A DNA stretch of 64,000 nucleotides from Ruminiclostridium herbifermentans (GTDB lineage Bacteria > Bacillota > Clostridia > Acetivibrionales > DSM-1351), in NCBI RefSeq assembly GCF_005473905.2, contig NZ_CP061336.1, positions 2,410,501-2,474,500 of the forward strand, given 5' to 3'. The position numbers and the translations under genes are program-made. Position 1 is the first letter of the stretch. Each line of letters begins with the position of its first letter. Below, piece by piece: positions 9,920 to 20,012 of the stretch. Below the pieces are notes generated by a model. It had not been told where the DNA came from. It did no database searches and saw only the letters and a program-made list of their open reading frames with translations.

Positions 9920-11125
9920 TTAATAAGTACAAGCATTATCAAGAAAACTTTCCAACAAAATAGCTGCCGCCCCTACTGATATGGCATCCTCTTTGAAGTA
10001 ACCGCCCCTGTTGAAAAAAATTTTGTCTTTGCTAAATTTATTAATTCTTTTATATGCGGTATCTGTGCTAATTTGATAAAATAACTCAGAGTGTTTAAGT
10101 AATGGTCCGCTTAGGATTACAATTCCTGGGTTTAATAGCTGTATGAGATTTGCAAGTCCATTTCCCATTATGGTTGCAGAATCCTCTATGACTTTCATAG
10201 CAATAGGTTCTCCTGATTCTGCAGCCTTACAAATATCAATATAGGAAAGCTGCTCAATATTATCGCTATAATTTAATGTTTTATTGCATAGTTCAGTAAA
10301 TACTTGATTTATTGAATAAATTGACGCATATGCTTCAATACATCCTACATTTCCGCAGCTGCATTTTCTCCCATTTAAATCTACAATCATATGTGCGAAG
10401 GCATCATCAGCATCGTTTATGTTTCTCACAAAAACACCTGAGGAAATAACTCCTGTTCTGATACCTATACCACAGTTTATGTAAATAACGTTCTTGATAC
10501 CCTTTCCTAATCCGTAGTATGTTTCAGCTAATACTGCTGCATTTGCTCCGTTATCTATTACAACAGGGATTCCATACCTTTCTTCAAAAATAGATTTTAA
10601 TGGTACGTCCTCCCAACCTTTTGCTCTGAAGTTATCAGGATTTAGCACTACTCCTTTTTTTCTGTCCAATGGCCCTACAGTCCCAATACCAATTCCTATA
10701 ATAGTTCCATGTTGCTTTCTGAGTTTTTCAATTACTTTATCAATCCAGCTTGATATAAGATTTACTACTATTGACGGAGTTGATTCCTTGTTCATATCAA
10801 ACTTATTTTTTTCAATGAATTGCATTTTAAAATTGATTAAAACCACCTGAGTATAAGTTCTTGATATGTCAATACCAATAATAAAATACCGATATGGATT
10901 AACATCATATAATACAGGTTTCCTGCCGCCTGTTGATTCACCTATTTCACATTTAACTATTAACTCTGCTTCTTCAAGAGGAAGCATCATTCTATTTAGG
11001 CTTGTAAGCTTTAAGCCAGATAACTCTGATAAGACAGCCTTAGTAAAAGGCTGGTTATGGAGCAGTAAACTTAATATTTTTTTTGACTCCATAGATAGGT
11101 TTTTTATTATATCGCTGATGTCCAT
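9920..11125 (-). CDS. ROK-family transcriptional regulator inside the sulfate cluster
   Basis: N-terminal winged helix (about 1-65; LLHNQPFTKAVLSELSGL) followed by a ROK sugar-kinase-like domain: GIDISRTYTQVVLINF, GIGIGTVGPLDRKKGVVLNP, VIDNGANAAVLAE, and the zinc motif CSCGNVGCIEAYAS. It is about 401 residues from an internal ATG (11125) that has GGGG nine bases upstream; a TTG five codons earlier is possible. ROK repressors normally sense sugars or phosphosugars, so its place between cysH and cysA, in the same direction, is unusual. It may control the cluster in response to an unknown ligand or may be a passenger. The ligand cannot be read from sequence. Confidence 0.88.
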   Translation of the reverse strand: MDISDIIKNLSMESKKILSLLLHNQPFTKAVLSELSGLKLTSLNRMMLPLEEAELIVKCEIGESTGGRKPVLYDVNPYRYFIIGIDISRTYTQVVLINFKMQFIEKNKFDMNKESTPSIVVNLISSWIDKVIEKLRKQHGTIIGIGIGTVGPLDRKKGVVLNPDNFRAKGWEDVPLKSIFEERYGIPVVIDNGANAAVLAETYYGLGKGIKNVIYINCGIGIRTGVISSGVFVRNINDADDAFAHMIVDLNGRKCSCGNVGCIEAYASIYSINQVFTELCNKTLNYSDNIEQLSYIDICKAAESGEPIAMKVIEDSATIMGNGLANLIQLLNPGIVILSGPLLKHSELFYQISTDTAYKRINKFSKDKIFFNRGGYFKEDAISVGAAAILLESFLDNACTY

Positions 11126-11175
11126 TTTTCTCATCCCCAACTTTTTACCAATCTAGTCAAAAGTTAATAAAAAAA

Positions 11176-12249
11176 TTAAATAATATAATCATCAGGAATA
11201 AACACTCTGAAATCCTTAGGTTTAATATATACTGTCTGCCTTTCCTTCAGCATAAGCTTTTTATATATTTCTTTACTGACTTCAGCTTCAATATATTCTC
11301 CTGTATCCTTTCTCTTCATTTCAAGGTTGACAATTGGTCCAACTGCTCGGATAAATATTATCTCTGCAGCAATAAACTCGTTTTCTTTGGGTTCAAGACT
11401 AATTTCTATATCATGAGGACGAATAAAACTTATAATATTACCGTCAGCGCTATCGGTATGCTGAGGAGAATCAAGCTTCAAATTACCAATTTCAATTTTT
11501 CCATTATGTACTCTTCCATGAAACAGATTAACATTACCTAAAAAGTTGTAAACAAACGGATTTGCAGGATTATCATATACTTCTTCTGGAGTCCCTATTT
11601 GTTCAATTTTTCCTTTATTCAAAATAACGATTCTATCTGCTACATCAAGTGCTTCTTCTTGGTCATGGGTAACAAAAACACTTGTTATTGGATATTCGTC
11701 ATGTAGCTTTCTCAGCCATCTTCTAAGGTCCTTTCTGACTTTAGCGTCAAGAGCACCAAAGGGTTCATCCAATAGAAGTACTTTAGGTTCAACAGCCAAA
11801 GCCCTAGCCAGAGCAATTCTTTGACGCTGACCACCTGATAACTGAGCAGGATAACGCTTTGCCAGTTCTTCCATTTTGACTAATTCAAGTAATTCATATA
11901 CCTTCTTTTTAATTTCTTCCTTACTTGGTCTTAACTTTGATGGTCTTACTTTTAATCCAAAAGCAATGTTTTCAAACACTGTCATATGCTTAAAAAGTGC
12001 ATAATGCTGAAATACAAAGCCAACTTTTCTATCCTGAGTACTTTTTTCTGTATTGTCTTCGCCGTCAAAGATGATACTTCCCTGATCTGAAGTTTCAAGC
12101 CCTGCTATTATCCTAAGCAACGTTGTCTTTCCAGAACCAGATGGACCAAGTAATGCTACCAGTTCGCCTGTATTTATTTTCAAATCTATATTGCTTAGAG
12201 CCTTAAAGGTATCAAAGCTTTTGGAGATATTTGAAATTTCAATACTCAT
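11176..12249 (-). CDS. cysA: Sulfate/thiosulfate ABC transporter ATPase
   Basis: Cytoplasmic ATPase of the sulfate importer. Walker A is GPSGSGKTT (about 33-41), the signature is [15 protein letters not shown] (about 140), and Walker B is [16 protein letters not shown], followed by the switch His ([16 protein letters not shown]). The C-terminal 110 residues form a TOBE-like regulatory domain ([10 protein letters not shown]). The chosen ATG has GGAGG six bases upstream; a TTG two codons earlier lies too close to that site. It is next to cysW and cysT, as in other sulfate operons. Confidence 0.96.
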   Translation of the reverse strand: MSIEISNISKSFDTFKALSNIDLKINTGELVALLGPSGSGKTTLLRIIAGLETSDQGSIIFDGEDNTEKSTQDRKVGFVFQHYALFKHMTVFENIAFGLKVRPSKLRPSKEEIKKKVYELLELVKMEELAKRYPAQLSGGQRQRIALARALAVEPKVLLLDEPFGALDAKVRKDLRRWLRKLHDEYPITSVFVTHDQEEALDVADRIVILNKGKIEQIGTPEEVYDNPANPFVYNFLGNVNLFHGRVHNGKIEIGNLKLDSPQHTDSADGNIISFIRPHDIEISLEPKENEFIAAEIIFIRAVGPIVNLEMKRKDTGEYIEAEVSKEIYKKLMLKERQTVYIKPKDFRVFIPDDYII

Positions 12250-12329
12250 ACTCAACCTCCTTATATGAAATGTAAATTTGGACTTTATAAATAATTAAAT
12301 AACTATAGCTTTAGAAATAATAACCCAAC

Positions 12330-13211
12330 CTATATCTTGGCTTGCTGTTTAATTTTCCAATCTGAAATATTCTTAATTATCAAATTAATAATTGCTATAA
12401 CAGTTAAAATTGTTGCAACTGCAAAAGCTGCTGAAAATTTATATTCGTTATATAAAATTTCTACCTGTAAAGGTATTGTGTTTGTAAGACCTCTAATATG
12501 CCCTGACACTACAGAAACTGCACCGAATTCGCCCGCTGCCCTGGCAGCAGTTAACATAACCCCATACAAAAGACCCCATTTAATATTTGGAAGTGTTATA
12601 TGCCAGAAGGTTTTAAAGCCACTTGCCCCTAAAGTCAAAGCAGCTTCTTCTTCAGCAGTTCCCTGAGCTTCCATTAAGGGAATTAATTCTCGTGCTACAA
12701 ATGGAAGTGTAACAAACAAAGTAGCAAGAATTATTCCCGGCGGTGCAAATATTATTTTTATTCCAAGGGTATTAAGAACTGGTGCTAGTAATCCATGACT
12801 TGTGCTAAATAAAAGAACAAATATTAAGCCTGCAACTACAGGTGAAATGGCAAAAGGCAAGTCAATTATAGTTATTAATACATTTTTGCCTCTGAATTTA
12901 AACTTTGCCACAGCCCATGCAGCAATTAATCCAAAAGCGGTGTTTATCGGAACTACAATAACTATTGTAAGCAAAGTAAGCTTTATAGCATCTAAAGCTA
13001 TTGGGTCACTTAAAGCCGCTATGTAAACCTTTGCGCCTTGCTCAAAAGCCTTCACAAATACTGAAATAAGTGGAACTATAAGCAATAATACAAAAAATAA
13101 TATTGCTAATGTTGTAAGTACAATACGAACAGCTTTAGATTCTTTTGTCGTTCTTCTTTTCAGTTGATTTTGATTTTTAATTTCTAAATTTAATGGAATG
13201 CTGCCTGCCAT
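12330..13211 (-). CDS. cysW: Sulfate ABC transporter permease CysW
   Basis: Inner-membrane permease with about six hydrophobic segments and the EAA coupling loop EEEAALTLGASGFKTFWHITLPNIKWG (about 190-215). Further family marks are AARAAGEFGAVSVVSGHIRG and the closing NLIIKNISDWKIKQ. The start is set at the ATG beginning MAGSIPLN because GGAGG lies five bases before it; a longer reading would add ten residues without a ribosome site. It pairs with CysT and CysA. Confidence 0.95.
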   Translation of the reverse strand: MAGSIPLNLEIKNQNQLKRRTTKESKAVRIVLTTLAILFFVLLLIVPLISVFVKAFEQGAKVYIAALSDPIALDAIKLTLLTIVIVVPINTAFGLIAAWAVAKFKFRGKNVLITIIDLPFAISPVVAGLIFVLLFSTSHGLLAPVLNTLGIKIIFAPPGIILATLFVTLPFVARELIPLMEAQGTAEEEAALTLGASGFKTFWHITLPNIKWGLLYGVMLTAARAAGEFGAVSVVSGHIRGLTNTIPLQVEILYNEYKFSAAFAVATILTVIAIINLIIKNISDWKIKQQAKI

Positions 13212-13273
13212 ATTTACCTCCATAAGCCTTAAAGTAGCCATAAAATATAAAATCTTATCTATTAATTTATCTA

Positions 13274-14125
13274 TTAACTTCGGTTATGTCTGTTACTAAT
13301 CCACCACTGAAAAAAATTAATTAGCAACAGCATAACAAAAGATATAATTAACATAACTGCTGCAACTGCTGTACCTCCAGCATAATCGTACTGCTCCAGC
13401 TTTGTTCTGATTAAAAGTGGTGTTATTTCGGTCTTCATAGGCATATTACCTGATATAAATACAACCGAACCGTATTCTCCTAATGCTCTTGCAAACGAAA
13501 GAGCAAACCCTGTTATAAGTGCTGGAAACAGTTCAGGTATGACTATTTTAGTAAAAGTCTGAAATCTTGAAGCACCAAGACATGCCGCAGCTTCTTCAAC
13601 CTCAGTATCGATACCTTGCAGAACAGGTTGAACTGTTCTTACTACAAAAGGAAAGCTTATAAATATTAAAGCAATTGTTATTCCTAAAGGTGTATAGGAT
13701 ATTCTTATTCCCAACGGTTCAAAAAATCTGCCTATCCACCCATTTTGTGCATAAAGTGTTGTAAGTGATATACCGGCTACAGCAGTAGGCAGTGCAAATG
13801 GCAGGTCAATCAAACCATCCATAAGCTTCTTTCCAGGAAAAGTATATCTTTCAAGTACCCATGCAATAAGTAATCCAAAGACTGTATTTATTGCTGCTGC
13901 AAAAAATGATGTACCAAAAGATACTTTTAGTGAAGCAGCCACTCTTTCACTGGTAACTATATCAATAAAATTTGATAATCCCAAACTTGAACTATTTATA
14001 AATACCATTGAAATAGGTATTAGTACTAAAAGTGTAAGATATAGTAATGCAATTCCCATTGTAATGCCAAAGCCAGGTATTACACTTTGTTGTTTTAATT
14101 TAAAGGGCTTAATTGTCAGTATCAT
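13274..14125 (-). CDS. cysT: Sulfate ABC transporter permease CysT (CysU)
   Basis: Second permease of the sulfate importer, 283 residues, with about six membrane spans and the EAA loop EVEEAAACLGASRFQTFTKIV. The ARALGEYGSVVFISGNMP motif is specific for the CysT/CysU branch. The start is ATG after GAGGTG. It lies directly between the binding protein and CysW, forming the usual sbp-cysT-cysW-cysA order. Confidence 0.96.
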   Translation of the reverse strand: MILTIKPFKLKQQSVIPGFGITMGIALLYLTLLVLIPISMVFINSSSLGLSNFIDIVTSERVAASLKVSFGTSFFAAAINTVFGLLIAWVLERYTFPGKKLMDGLIDLPFALPTAVAGISLTTLYAQNGWIGRFFEPLGIRISYTPLGITIALIFISFPFVVRTVQPVLQGIDTEVEEAAACLGASRFQTFTKIVIPELFPALITGFALSFARALGEYGSVVFISGNMPMKTEITPLLIRTKLEQYDYAGGTAVAAVMLIISFVMLLLINFFQWWISNRHNRS

Positions 14126-14186
14126 GAATTCACCTCAGATTTGTTACATGTTATCGATATATCCACTAAATGGCTATAAACTGGTT

Positions 14187-15242
14187 TTATTTTTTTATGT
14201 ATATCTGATCAAATACACCACCATCATTAAAGTGCTCTTCTTGAGCTTTGTTCCAACCACCAAATAACTCATCTATAGTAAATAGACTTACTTCGGTAAA
14301 TTGAGAAGAATATTTTTGAGCAATTTTTTCACTTCTTGGTCTGTAATAATTTTTTGCAGCAATTTCCTGGCCTTCATCACTGTACAAATATTCAAGGTAA
14401 GCTTCTGCAACCTTTCTAGTATTTTTCTTGTCAACAACTGAATCTACAACTGTAACAGGAGGCTCAGCAAGAATACTAATTGACGGAACAACTATTTCAA
14501 ATTTATCCTTTCCAAGTTCATTTATTGAAAGGAAGGCTTCATTTTCCCATGCTATAAGTACATCACCCAATCCACGTTCAACAAAAGTTGTGGTTGCTCC
14601 ACGAGCACCAGAGTCAAGAACTGGTACATTATCAAACAGGGCTTTTACGAACTCCTTAGCCTTTTCTTGATTGTTATTATTATTCTTAAGTGCATAGCCC
14701 CAAGCTGCAAGGTAGTTCCAGCGAGCTCCTCCTGAGGTTTTAGGATTTGGTGTAATTACTTGTATTCCAGGTTTTACTAGATCATCCCAATCTTTTATGT
14801 TCTTTGGATTATCCTTCCTCACAAGAAAAACAATTGTTGAAGTATATGGAGTTGAGTTATTTGGTAAACGCTTTTGCCATTCTTTATTGATTAATTCTTT
14901 ATTCTTATTAATTGAGTCAATATCATATGCAAGTGCTAATGTAACTACATCTGCCTCATTACCATCAATAACTGTTCTTGCCTGACTTCCAGAACCACCG
15001 TGTGACTGTTGTATTGTAACATCCTGTCCTGTTGTTTCTTTCCAATACTTTGTAAAAGCAGCATTGTACTCTTCATACAGTTCACGAGTAGGGTCATATG
15101 ATACGTTTAAAAGTGTAACAGAGTCGCTATTGCTTGAATTAGATGTTTTTTCGCTAACACTTCCGCAACCCGCCATTAGAGAAAAAGCTGTTATTAAGCT
15201 AATAATTATAAAACTCAACTTAATTTTTGCGTTATTGGACAT
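14187..15242 (-). CDS. sbp: Sulfate-binding lipoprotein
   Basis: Captures sulfate outside the membrane for CysTWA. The 351-residue precursor has a hydrophobic signal ending in the lipobox LMAGC (Cys about 26). Family segments include [45 protein letters not shown] and [19 protein letters not shown]. The start is ATG after AGGAGAG. It is the first gene after the strong promoter at 15399-15427, so it and the downstream genes are probably co-transcribed. Confidence 0.96.
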   Translation of the reverse strand: MSNNAKIKLSFIIISLITAFSLMAGCGSVSEKTSNSSNSDSVTLLNVSYDPTRELYEEYNAAFTKYWKETTGQDVTIQQSHGGSGSQARTVIDGNEADVVTLALAYDIDSINKNKELINKEWQKRLPNNSTPYTSTIVFLVRKDNPKNIKDWDDLVKPGIQVITPNPKTSGGARWNYLAAWGYALKNNNNNQEKAKEFVKALFDNVPVLDSGARGATTTFVERGLGDVLIAWENEAFLSINELGKDKFEIVVPSISILAEPPVTVVDSVVDKKNTRKVAEAYLEYLYSDEGQEIAAKNYYRPRSEKIAQKYSSQFTEVSLFTIDELFGGWNKAQEEHFNDGGVFDQIYIKK

Positions 15243-15398
15243 AAATATCTCTCCTTTTAAATAAATTATTGGTGTTCAGATTCAAATAAACAGAGTTTGC
15301 TGCTAATAACCAAGATTAAATCTTCTTTAGTAAATTAGTATTAATATAGATTTATTTCATAGTTTTCATACTAATCATATAGGATTTGTATAAAAGAA

Positions 15399-15427
15399 AT
15401 AATAACATCTCAAGAAAAATATGTCAA
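15399..15427 (-). promoter_or_regulatory. Sigma-A-type promoter of the sulfate assimilation cluster
   Basis: On the minus strand, TTGACA (15422-15427), a 17-base spacer and TATTAT (15399-15404). The predicted transcript begins about 150 bases before the sulfate-binding protein start. Confidence 0.82.
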
Positions 15428-15509
15428 TAGATTTTAGAAGATTATTTTATTAAATAAGCTTATAGTTGGGCAACAATCTCTAAGTTCTTTGATGGAAGTG
15501 CTGTTACTG

Positions 15510-15800
15510 AATACCGATGTCTTCATGCAAAAAATAGTACGCGAGTGTAATATATATCTAGTTGCGTAGCTCGGTTAGAATTAGGTTCTAGAAATAATAG
15601 GTGAAGAACAGGTATTGCAGCCGACATAGCTACAGGAAGTAGCTGTGAGTATTGACACGAGACAGGATGCCTTGTTAATACGGTCGGCGGAAATTCTTGT
15701 TCTTCATCACAATTATTTCAGAATCTATTTCGTGAGCAAGCAATAGATATATATTGCACGGGAGTACTATTTAAACAGTTTGCTGATGATTATACATGTA
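15510..15800 (+). repeat. Family A dispersed repeat, copy A2
   Basis: Core 15533-15771 (AATAGTAC to AGTACTATT). It keeps GCCGAC/GTCGGC, the GTATTGA/TTAATAC stem with one wobble, and the loop CGAGACAGGATGCCTTG. The inner hairpin is ATAGCTAC/GTAGCTGT, longer than in A1 but still paired. Flanks are ATACCGATGTCTTC on the left and TTTGCTGATGATTATA on the right. Confidence 0.9.
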
Positions 15801-15892
15801 TAAATTTCATTAATCTTGATAAATGCTTATTAATATCTTACGGATAAGTATTTCTTCCAGAATAAAACTATTTGCATATAAAAATTTAGAAA

Positions 15893-15929
15893 AAGCTTAG
15901 AATCCTATATACCAATGCTTTCTAAGCTT
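15893..15929 (-). terminator. Terminator downstream of the 244-residue hypothetical gene
   Basis: AAGCTTAGAA / TTCTAAGCTT inverted repeat (10 bp), followed on the minus strand by TTTCTAAATTTTT. Confidence 0.75.
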
Positions 15930-16055
15930 ACATATTCTGTAAGTATTAACAATTAAGAATTTTTATCTATTTACACGTATTTTGATGACAACCTATATAT
16001 AGCTTAAAAATACTGTCTATACATCTTTACATATTATTATTACTTAAACTTTATG

Positions 16056-16790
16056 TTAGTCTTCATCATCAAAAATATTTTGGTTGCATTCAAAGCAGGA
16101 TTTCTCTGTGCCGCAGCAAATGTAAACACTATTATTTTCTAATTTAATTTCATTATTATCTTCATTCATCAATTTATATGCATCATTGATAATTGATTTT
16201 AATATTTGTTCAATGGCATTTGGGTCTATCTCACCATTATCGTCTATTATATCAATATAACCGTACTTCTTAAGAATCATAAAAATTAAGCGAAATAAAA
16301 AATTATCTTTATTTACATATCCACTATTTTCAAATTGATTAAATAGATTGTCAATACTATCATCATAATTTTCTTGCAGCACTTCTTTTACCTGATTACG
16401 AATTCTTTCAACATACTCTCGATTTTCTTTATTTTTAGCCTTTGTCCTAAATTTCTCAGTGTTTGCTAAATCATGATTATCTTTATTATCATCATTTTTA
16501 CTATTATCATTATTGTCATTATTCTGCGAAAATTTATGGGTATTAATTTCTAAAGCTCCTTCATTAGATGTAGATGCTTTAATAGATTTTTCTTTAGACT
16601 TTTTGAGGGATTCTTCGATAGATGCTTCAATAGATTTTTCTTTTGTAAATTTATCATTTTCTATATTGATTATTACGTCATATTTCTCACTTGCTTTTGT
16701 CTTTTTGTTATGGGCTTTTCTTTTTCTAGATTTTCCAAATTTATTAAATATGCTAAATATTTTAAGTTTCCTTTTCCTTCTTTTCAACAT
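16056..16790 (-). CDS. Hypothetical highly charged protein
   Basis: No family was recognised. About 244 residues from an ATG with AGGAGCGG upstream (a longer reading of 29 extra residues has no ribosome site). Visible layout: a very basic N-terminus (MLKRRKRKLK..., residues 1-35), a Lys/Ser/Glu then Asn/Asp-rich low-complexity stretch (40-115), a more ordered acidic half (125-220; LFRLIFMILKKYGYIDIID), and a cysteine cluster near the end (YICCGTEKSCFECNQ). There is no signal peptide or clear membrane segment. The CotH remnant lies upstream in the same direction. Confidence 0.7.
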   Translation of the reverse strand: MLKRRKRKLKIFSIFNKFGKSRKRKAHNKKTKASEKYDVIINIENDKFTKEKSIEASIEESLKKSKEKSIKASTSNEGALEINTHKFSQNNDNNDNSKNDDNKDNHDLANTEKFRTKAKNKENREYVERIRNQVKEVLQENYDDSIDNLFNQFENSGYVNKDNFLFRLIFMILKKYGYIDIIDDNGEIDPNAIEQILKSIINDAYKLMNEDNNEIKLENNSVYICCGTEKSCFECNQNIFDDED

Positions 16791-16904
16791 TTTAACCGCT
16801 CCTAAAAATAGATACTTCCTTAATAATAAATTATGAACGGTTAACATAAATTGCGACAAGAAAACATTATATTCCATTTAGCATTATGAAATAAACAAAA
16901 TCCT

Positions 16905-17306
16905 CTATCTTATTGAAATTAAAAGCCATGGTTTACCTTTGTCATCTCCAACATTTAACAGATTTTGTTTTTTATCAAACTTAATTTTATAGCTAGGCTT
17001 TTCAGCATACATTGTACTATTACCACGAAGTTTAATTGACATATCCATGTCAGTCATTTCATAAATACCTTCATCATTAATTATGCTTATTTTTGCAGTT
17101 ATATTTTCAGAAGTTACTTGATTCCCGGAAGTATTTATTGAAATGATTGGCATTTCTAATTGATTGAATTGAGTGTTTAAAGTAGTTATTGCTTCTGTCG
17201 ATGTGCCTGTCTCTGCAGCTAGAGCTTTATTCTCCTGACCCAATAAAAATGGTGCTTGAACTGAAATAATTAACGATAAAACAATAGCAGCTATCTTTTT
17301 ATTCAT
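16905..17306 (-). pseudogene. Truncated CotH-like protein remnant
   Basis: 133 codons with a signal peptide (KKIAAIVLSLIISVQAPFLL, then an ALAAE cleavage site) and then a segment typical of the start of CotH-kinase domains: IKLRGNSTMYAEKPSYKIKF, and a KPWLL stretch. Full CotH family proteins run several hundred residues beyond this; here the frame ends after KPWLLISIR, and nothing downstream continues the fold. The start has a good GGGGG site, so a short secreted peptide could still be made. I call it a remnant, with the reservation that it may be expressed. Confidence 0.65.
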
Positions 17307-17450
17307 TGCAAATCCCCCTTAATATTTCATTATCATAATTGACTTAATTTATTCACTAATTCCCCTATAAATTAACCTCCTTCCTTAATTTTTTAAATTA
17401 CTGCTTATTTTATGAAAAAATTATTATAGTGAATAAATTATGAAAATAAA

Positions 17451-17500
17451 GGGACTGTTGCAAAACAATAATTTCTATTCTTTTGTTTTGCAACAGTCCC
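17451..17500 (-). terminator. Strong terminator after metH (bidirectional)
   Basis: GGGACTGTTGCAAAACAA pairs with TTGTTTTGCAACAGTCCC, an 18-bp perfect stem, followed on the minus strand by TTTATTTTC. It lies about 100 bases past the metH stop and before the CotH remnant. Confidence 0.85.
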
Positions 17501-17600
17501 CATTAACTATATTATAAATTTTGGCGATTATTATCAATAATTGATACTTATAACATAATTATCAATATATTGAATTTTATGTCTAGTGCATAAATTATTT

Positions 17601-20012
17601 TTATTCTGAAAGCCTTTTCGCCAGCTTTACAGCTTCATATGCATCTTTAGAATAACCATCTGCTCCGATTTCCTTTGCATAATCAGCATCTACAACTGCT
17701 CCGCCTATCATAAACTTGCAATTTAAATTTTGTTCCTTTGCAAGTTTTATAACTTCTCTCATTTCCACCATCGTTGTGGTCATAAGTGCGGATAAGCCTA
17801 TAATGTGTGCATTCAAGCTTTTAGCTTTATCTATAATTGTCTCAGCACTTACATCCTTTCCTAAATCATGTACTATAAAACCATAATTTCGAAGCATAAG
17901 TGCAACAATATTTTTACCAATATCATGAATGTCACCTTTTACTGTAGCCATAATTATGACCACTTCTTTTTCTTCAGCTGTTACAGCTTCCTTAAGCAGC
18001 GGTTCTACAAAAGTAAAGCCCTTTTTCATGGTTTCGGCACTTTGAATTAATTGAGGTAAAAAATACTTCTTTTCATCAAAGTACTTTCCTACTTGATTAA
18101 TTGCAGGAATCAAATGGTTATCTACAATGTCACGAGCACTAACCTTTTCTTCTAAAGCTTTTTCTATTAGTGTACCAATGATTTCAGTATCACCATTAAG
18201 TACGGCATCGAATATTCTGTCACCTATTTTTTTATCTTGGGCTTGTATTCGTACTTCCCCAGCTGTTGGCTTTGGCTGACTGCCAAAATAGGATATATAG
18301 CTTTTGCTGTTTACATCATTCATTGTAATTACGTCACAAGCCATTTTTATATTCATTAATAGTTCACTTGATGGATTTGCTATCGCCATAGTAAGCCCCT
18401 TGCTTATAGCCATAGCCAAGAAAGCTGCATTTACCCAGCTTCTCTCAGGTAAACCAAAGGATACATTTGAAAGACCAACTATTGTTCCGCAGCCAAATTC
18501 CTTGCTGCACCAATCAATCAGCTTTAATGTCTCAGCAGCAGCTTCTTGGTTTGCCGAAACTGTCATAACTAAACCATCTACTACAACATCGTTTTTTTGA
18601 TAACCAAATTCAGCTGCTTTTGCAAAAACATTTTCAACAATTACTTTTCTTTGCTCAGCTTTTTCAGGAACGCCTTCATCGCTTAGAGGAAGCAATATAA
18701 ACATAGCGCCATATTTTGCGGCAACTGGTAAAAGCTTCTCCAGTTTTACTTTTTCTTGAGAAATTGAATTAATTAATGCTCTTCCTGGATATATTCTAAG
18801 TGCTGCTTCAAGAACTTCAGGTGATGATGAATCCAAGCAAAGCGGAGCATCAATTATTGAACTCAATAAACTTACAGTGTTTAGCATTGTTGCCTTTTCA
18901 TCAATACCCGGCATACCAACATTAACATCAAGAATATTAGCCCCTTTCTCTACCTGTTCAGCAGCAAACTTTCTTATTTCGTGGGTTGAACCCTCTCTAA
19001 GCTCAGCTTGCAGTTGTTTCTTTCCAGTAGGATTAATCCTCTCTCCAACAATAGCAACGGGTTTATTTAAACCAAAGAATTCAGTTTTACGACAGGAAGT
19101 TATAGCACTATAAGGCTCAGAAGAAACAACAGCTGGCTTTAAATTTCTGCTTTCTAAATAAATCTGTTTAATATAATCAGGAGAGGTTCCACAACAGCCT
19201 CCTAATAGGTTTACTCCTGCGTCTATAAATTCTTTTATATATGAACCAAATTCCTCAGGCTTCATATCAAAAGTAGTTTTACCATTAATAAGCTTTGGTA
19301 GTCCTGCATTTGGCTTAGCCATTAAAGGCACTTTAGCATATGGCTTCATCATTGAAATAATTTTTAACATTTGCACTGGCCCTGTAGAGCAATTACAGCC
19401 AACAACATCAGCTCCAAGGCTTTGCAAGGTAATTAAGGCAGTAATTGGGTCAGTTCCAGTTAATGTTCTAAAATTCTCATCAAAACTCATACTTACACAA
19501 ACAGGCAAATCACAGCTTTCTTTTACTGCAATAAGTGCCGCTCTAGCTTCCTGTATGTCTAGCATGGTTTCTATTACAAAAAGGTCTACGCCTCCCTCTA
19601 ATAATCCTTTAACCTGTTCTTTATATATATTTACACAATCCTCGAAATCCATATCTCCCAGAGGTTTTATGAATCTGCCTGTAGAGGCCAAGTCACCTGC
19701 AACAAGGCATTTATCACCTGCAGCTTCTTTGGAGTACTTAGCTAAGCATCTGTTTAGTTCAACTGTTCTGTCCCCTATACCGAATTCATCAAGTTTAATG
19801 CGATTGCCACCAAAAGTACAGGTATATATTATGTTTGAACCTGATTCTATATATTCCTTTTGGATGCTTTTAATCACATCAGGATTCTCATAAACCCATT
19901 GTTCAGGACATACGCCTGTAGGCATACCTTTTTTTTGCAACTGTGTTCCTGTAGCACCATCAAGTATTAGTATTTTATTTGAAATTAGTTCTCTAAACGT
20001 TGCTTTATTCAT
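17601..20012 (-). CDS. metH: Cobalamin-dependent methionine synthase, without reactivation domain
   Basis: Transfers a methyl group from methyltetrahydrofolate through cobalamin to homocysteine. About 803 residues. Homocysteine domain with zinc cysteines in VGCNCS (about 205) and GGCCGTSP (about 275); pterin-binding domain from about 315 (VGERINPTGKK); B12 cap from about 590; B12 domain with DIHDIGKNIV (about 690). The fourth, AdoMet-binding reactivation domain is absent and is encoded by the preceding gene. The start is the ATG at 20012, which overlaps the end of that gene by 8 bases and has GGGGGAACAGG upstream. Confidence 0.95.
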   Translation of the reverse strand: MNKATFRELISNKILILDGATGTQLQKKGMPTGVCPEQWVYENPDVIKSIQKEYIESGSNIIYTCTFGGNRIKLDEFGIGDRTVELNRCLAKYSKEAAGDKCLVAGDLASTGRFIKPLGDMDFEDCVNIYKEQVKGLLEGGVDLFVIETMLDIQEARAALIAVKESCDLPVCVSMSFDENFRTLTGTDPITALITLQSLGADVVGCNCSTGPVQMLKIISMMKPYAKVPLMAKPNAGLPKLINGKTTFDMKPEEFGSYIKEFIDAGVNLLGGCCGTSPDYIKQIYLESRNLKPAVVSSEPYSAITSCRKTEFFGLNKPVAIVGERINPTGKKQLQAELREGSTHEIRKFAAEQVEKGANILDVNVGMPGIDEKATMLNTVSLLSSIIDAPLCLDSSSPEVLEAALRIYPGRALINSISQEKVKLEKLLPVAAKYGAMFILLPLSDEGVPEKAEQRKVIVENVFAKAAEFGYQKNDVVVDGLVMTVSANQEAAAETLKLIDWCSKEFGCGTIVGLSNVSFGLPERSWVNAAFLAMAISKGLTMAIANPSSELLMNIKMACDVITMNDVNSKSYISYFGSQPKPTAGEVRIQAQDKKIGDRIFDAVLNGDTEIIGTLIEKALEEKVSARDIVDNHLIPAINQVGKYFDEKKYFLPQLIQSAETMKKGFTFVEPLLKEAVTAEEKEVVIIMATVKGDIHDIGKNIVALMLRNYGFIVHDLGKDVSAETIIDKAKSLNAHIIGLSALMTTTMVEMREVIKLAKEQNLNCKFMIGGAVVDADYAKEIGADGYSKDAYEAVKLAKRLSE

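Larger units (their letters stand above)
15243..16055. other. Intergenic stretch: cys promoter, repeat A2, terminator
   Basis: No gene is supported. It holds the promoter and about 155 nt leader of the sulfate cluster, a complete family A repeat (15510-15800) and a terminator (15893-15929) for the hypothetical gene at 16056. The leader contains short inverted repeats (TTAGTAT / ATACTAA) that could be operator sites, but no known riboswitch was recognised. Confidence 0.65.
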
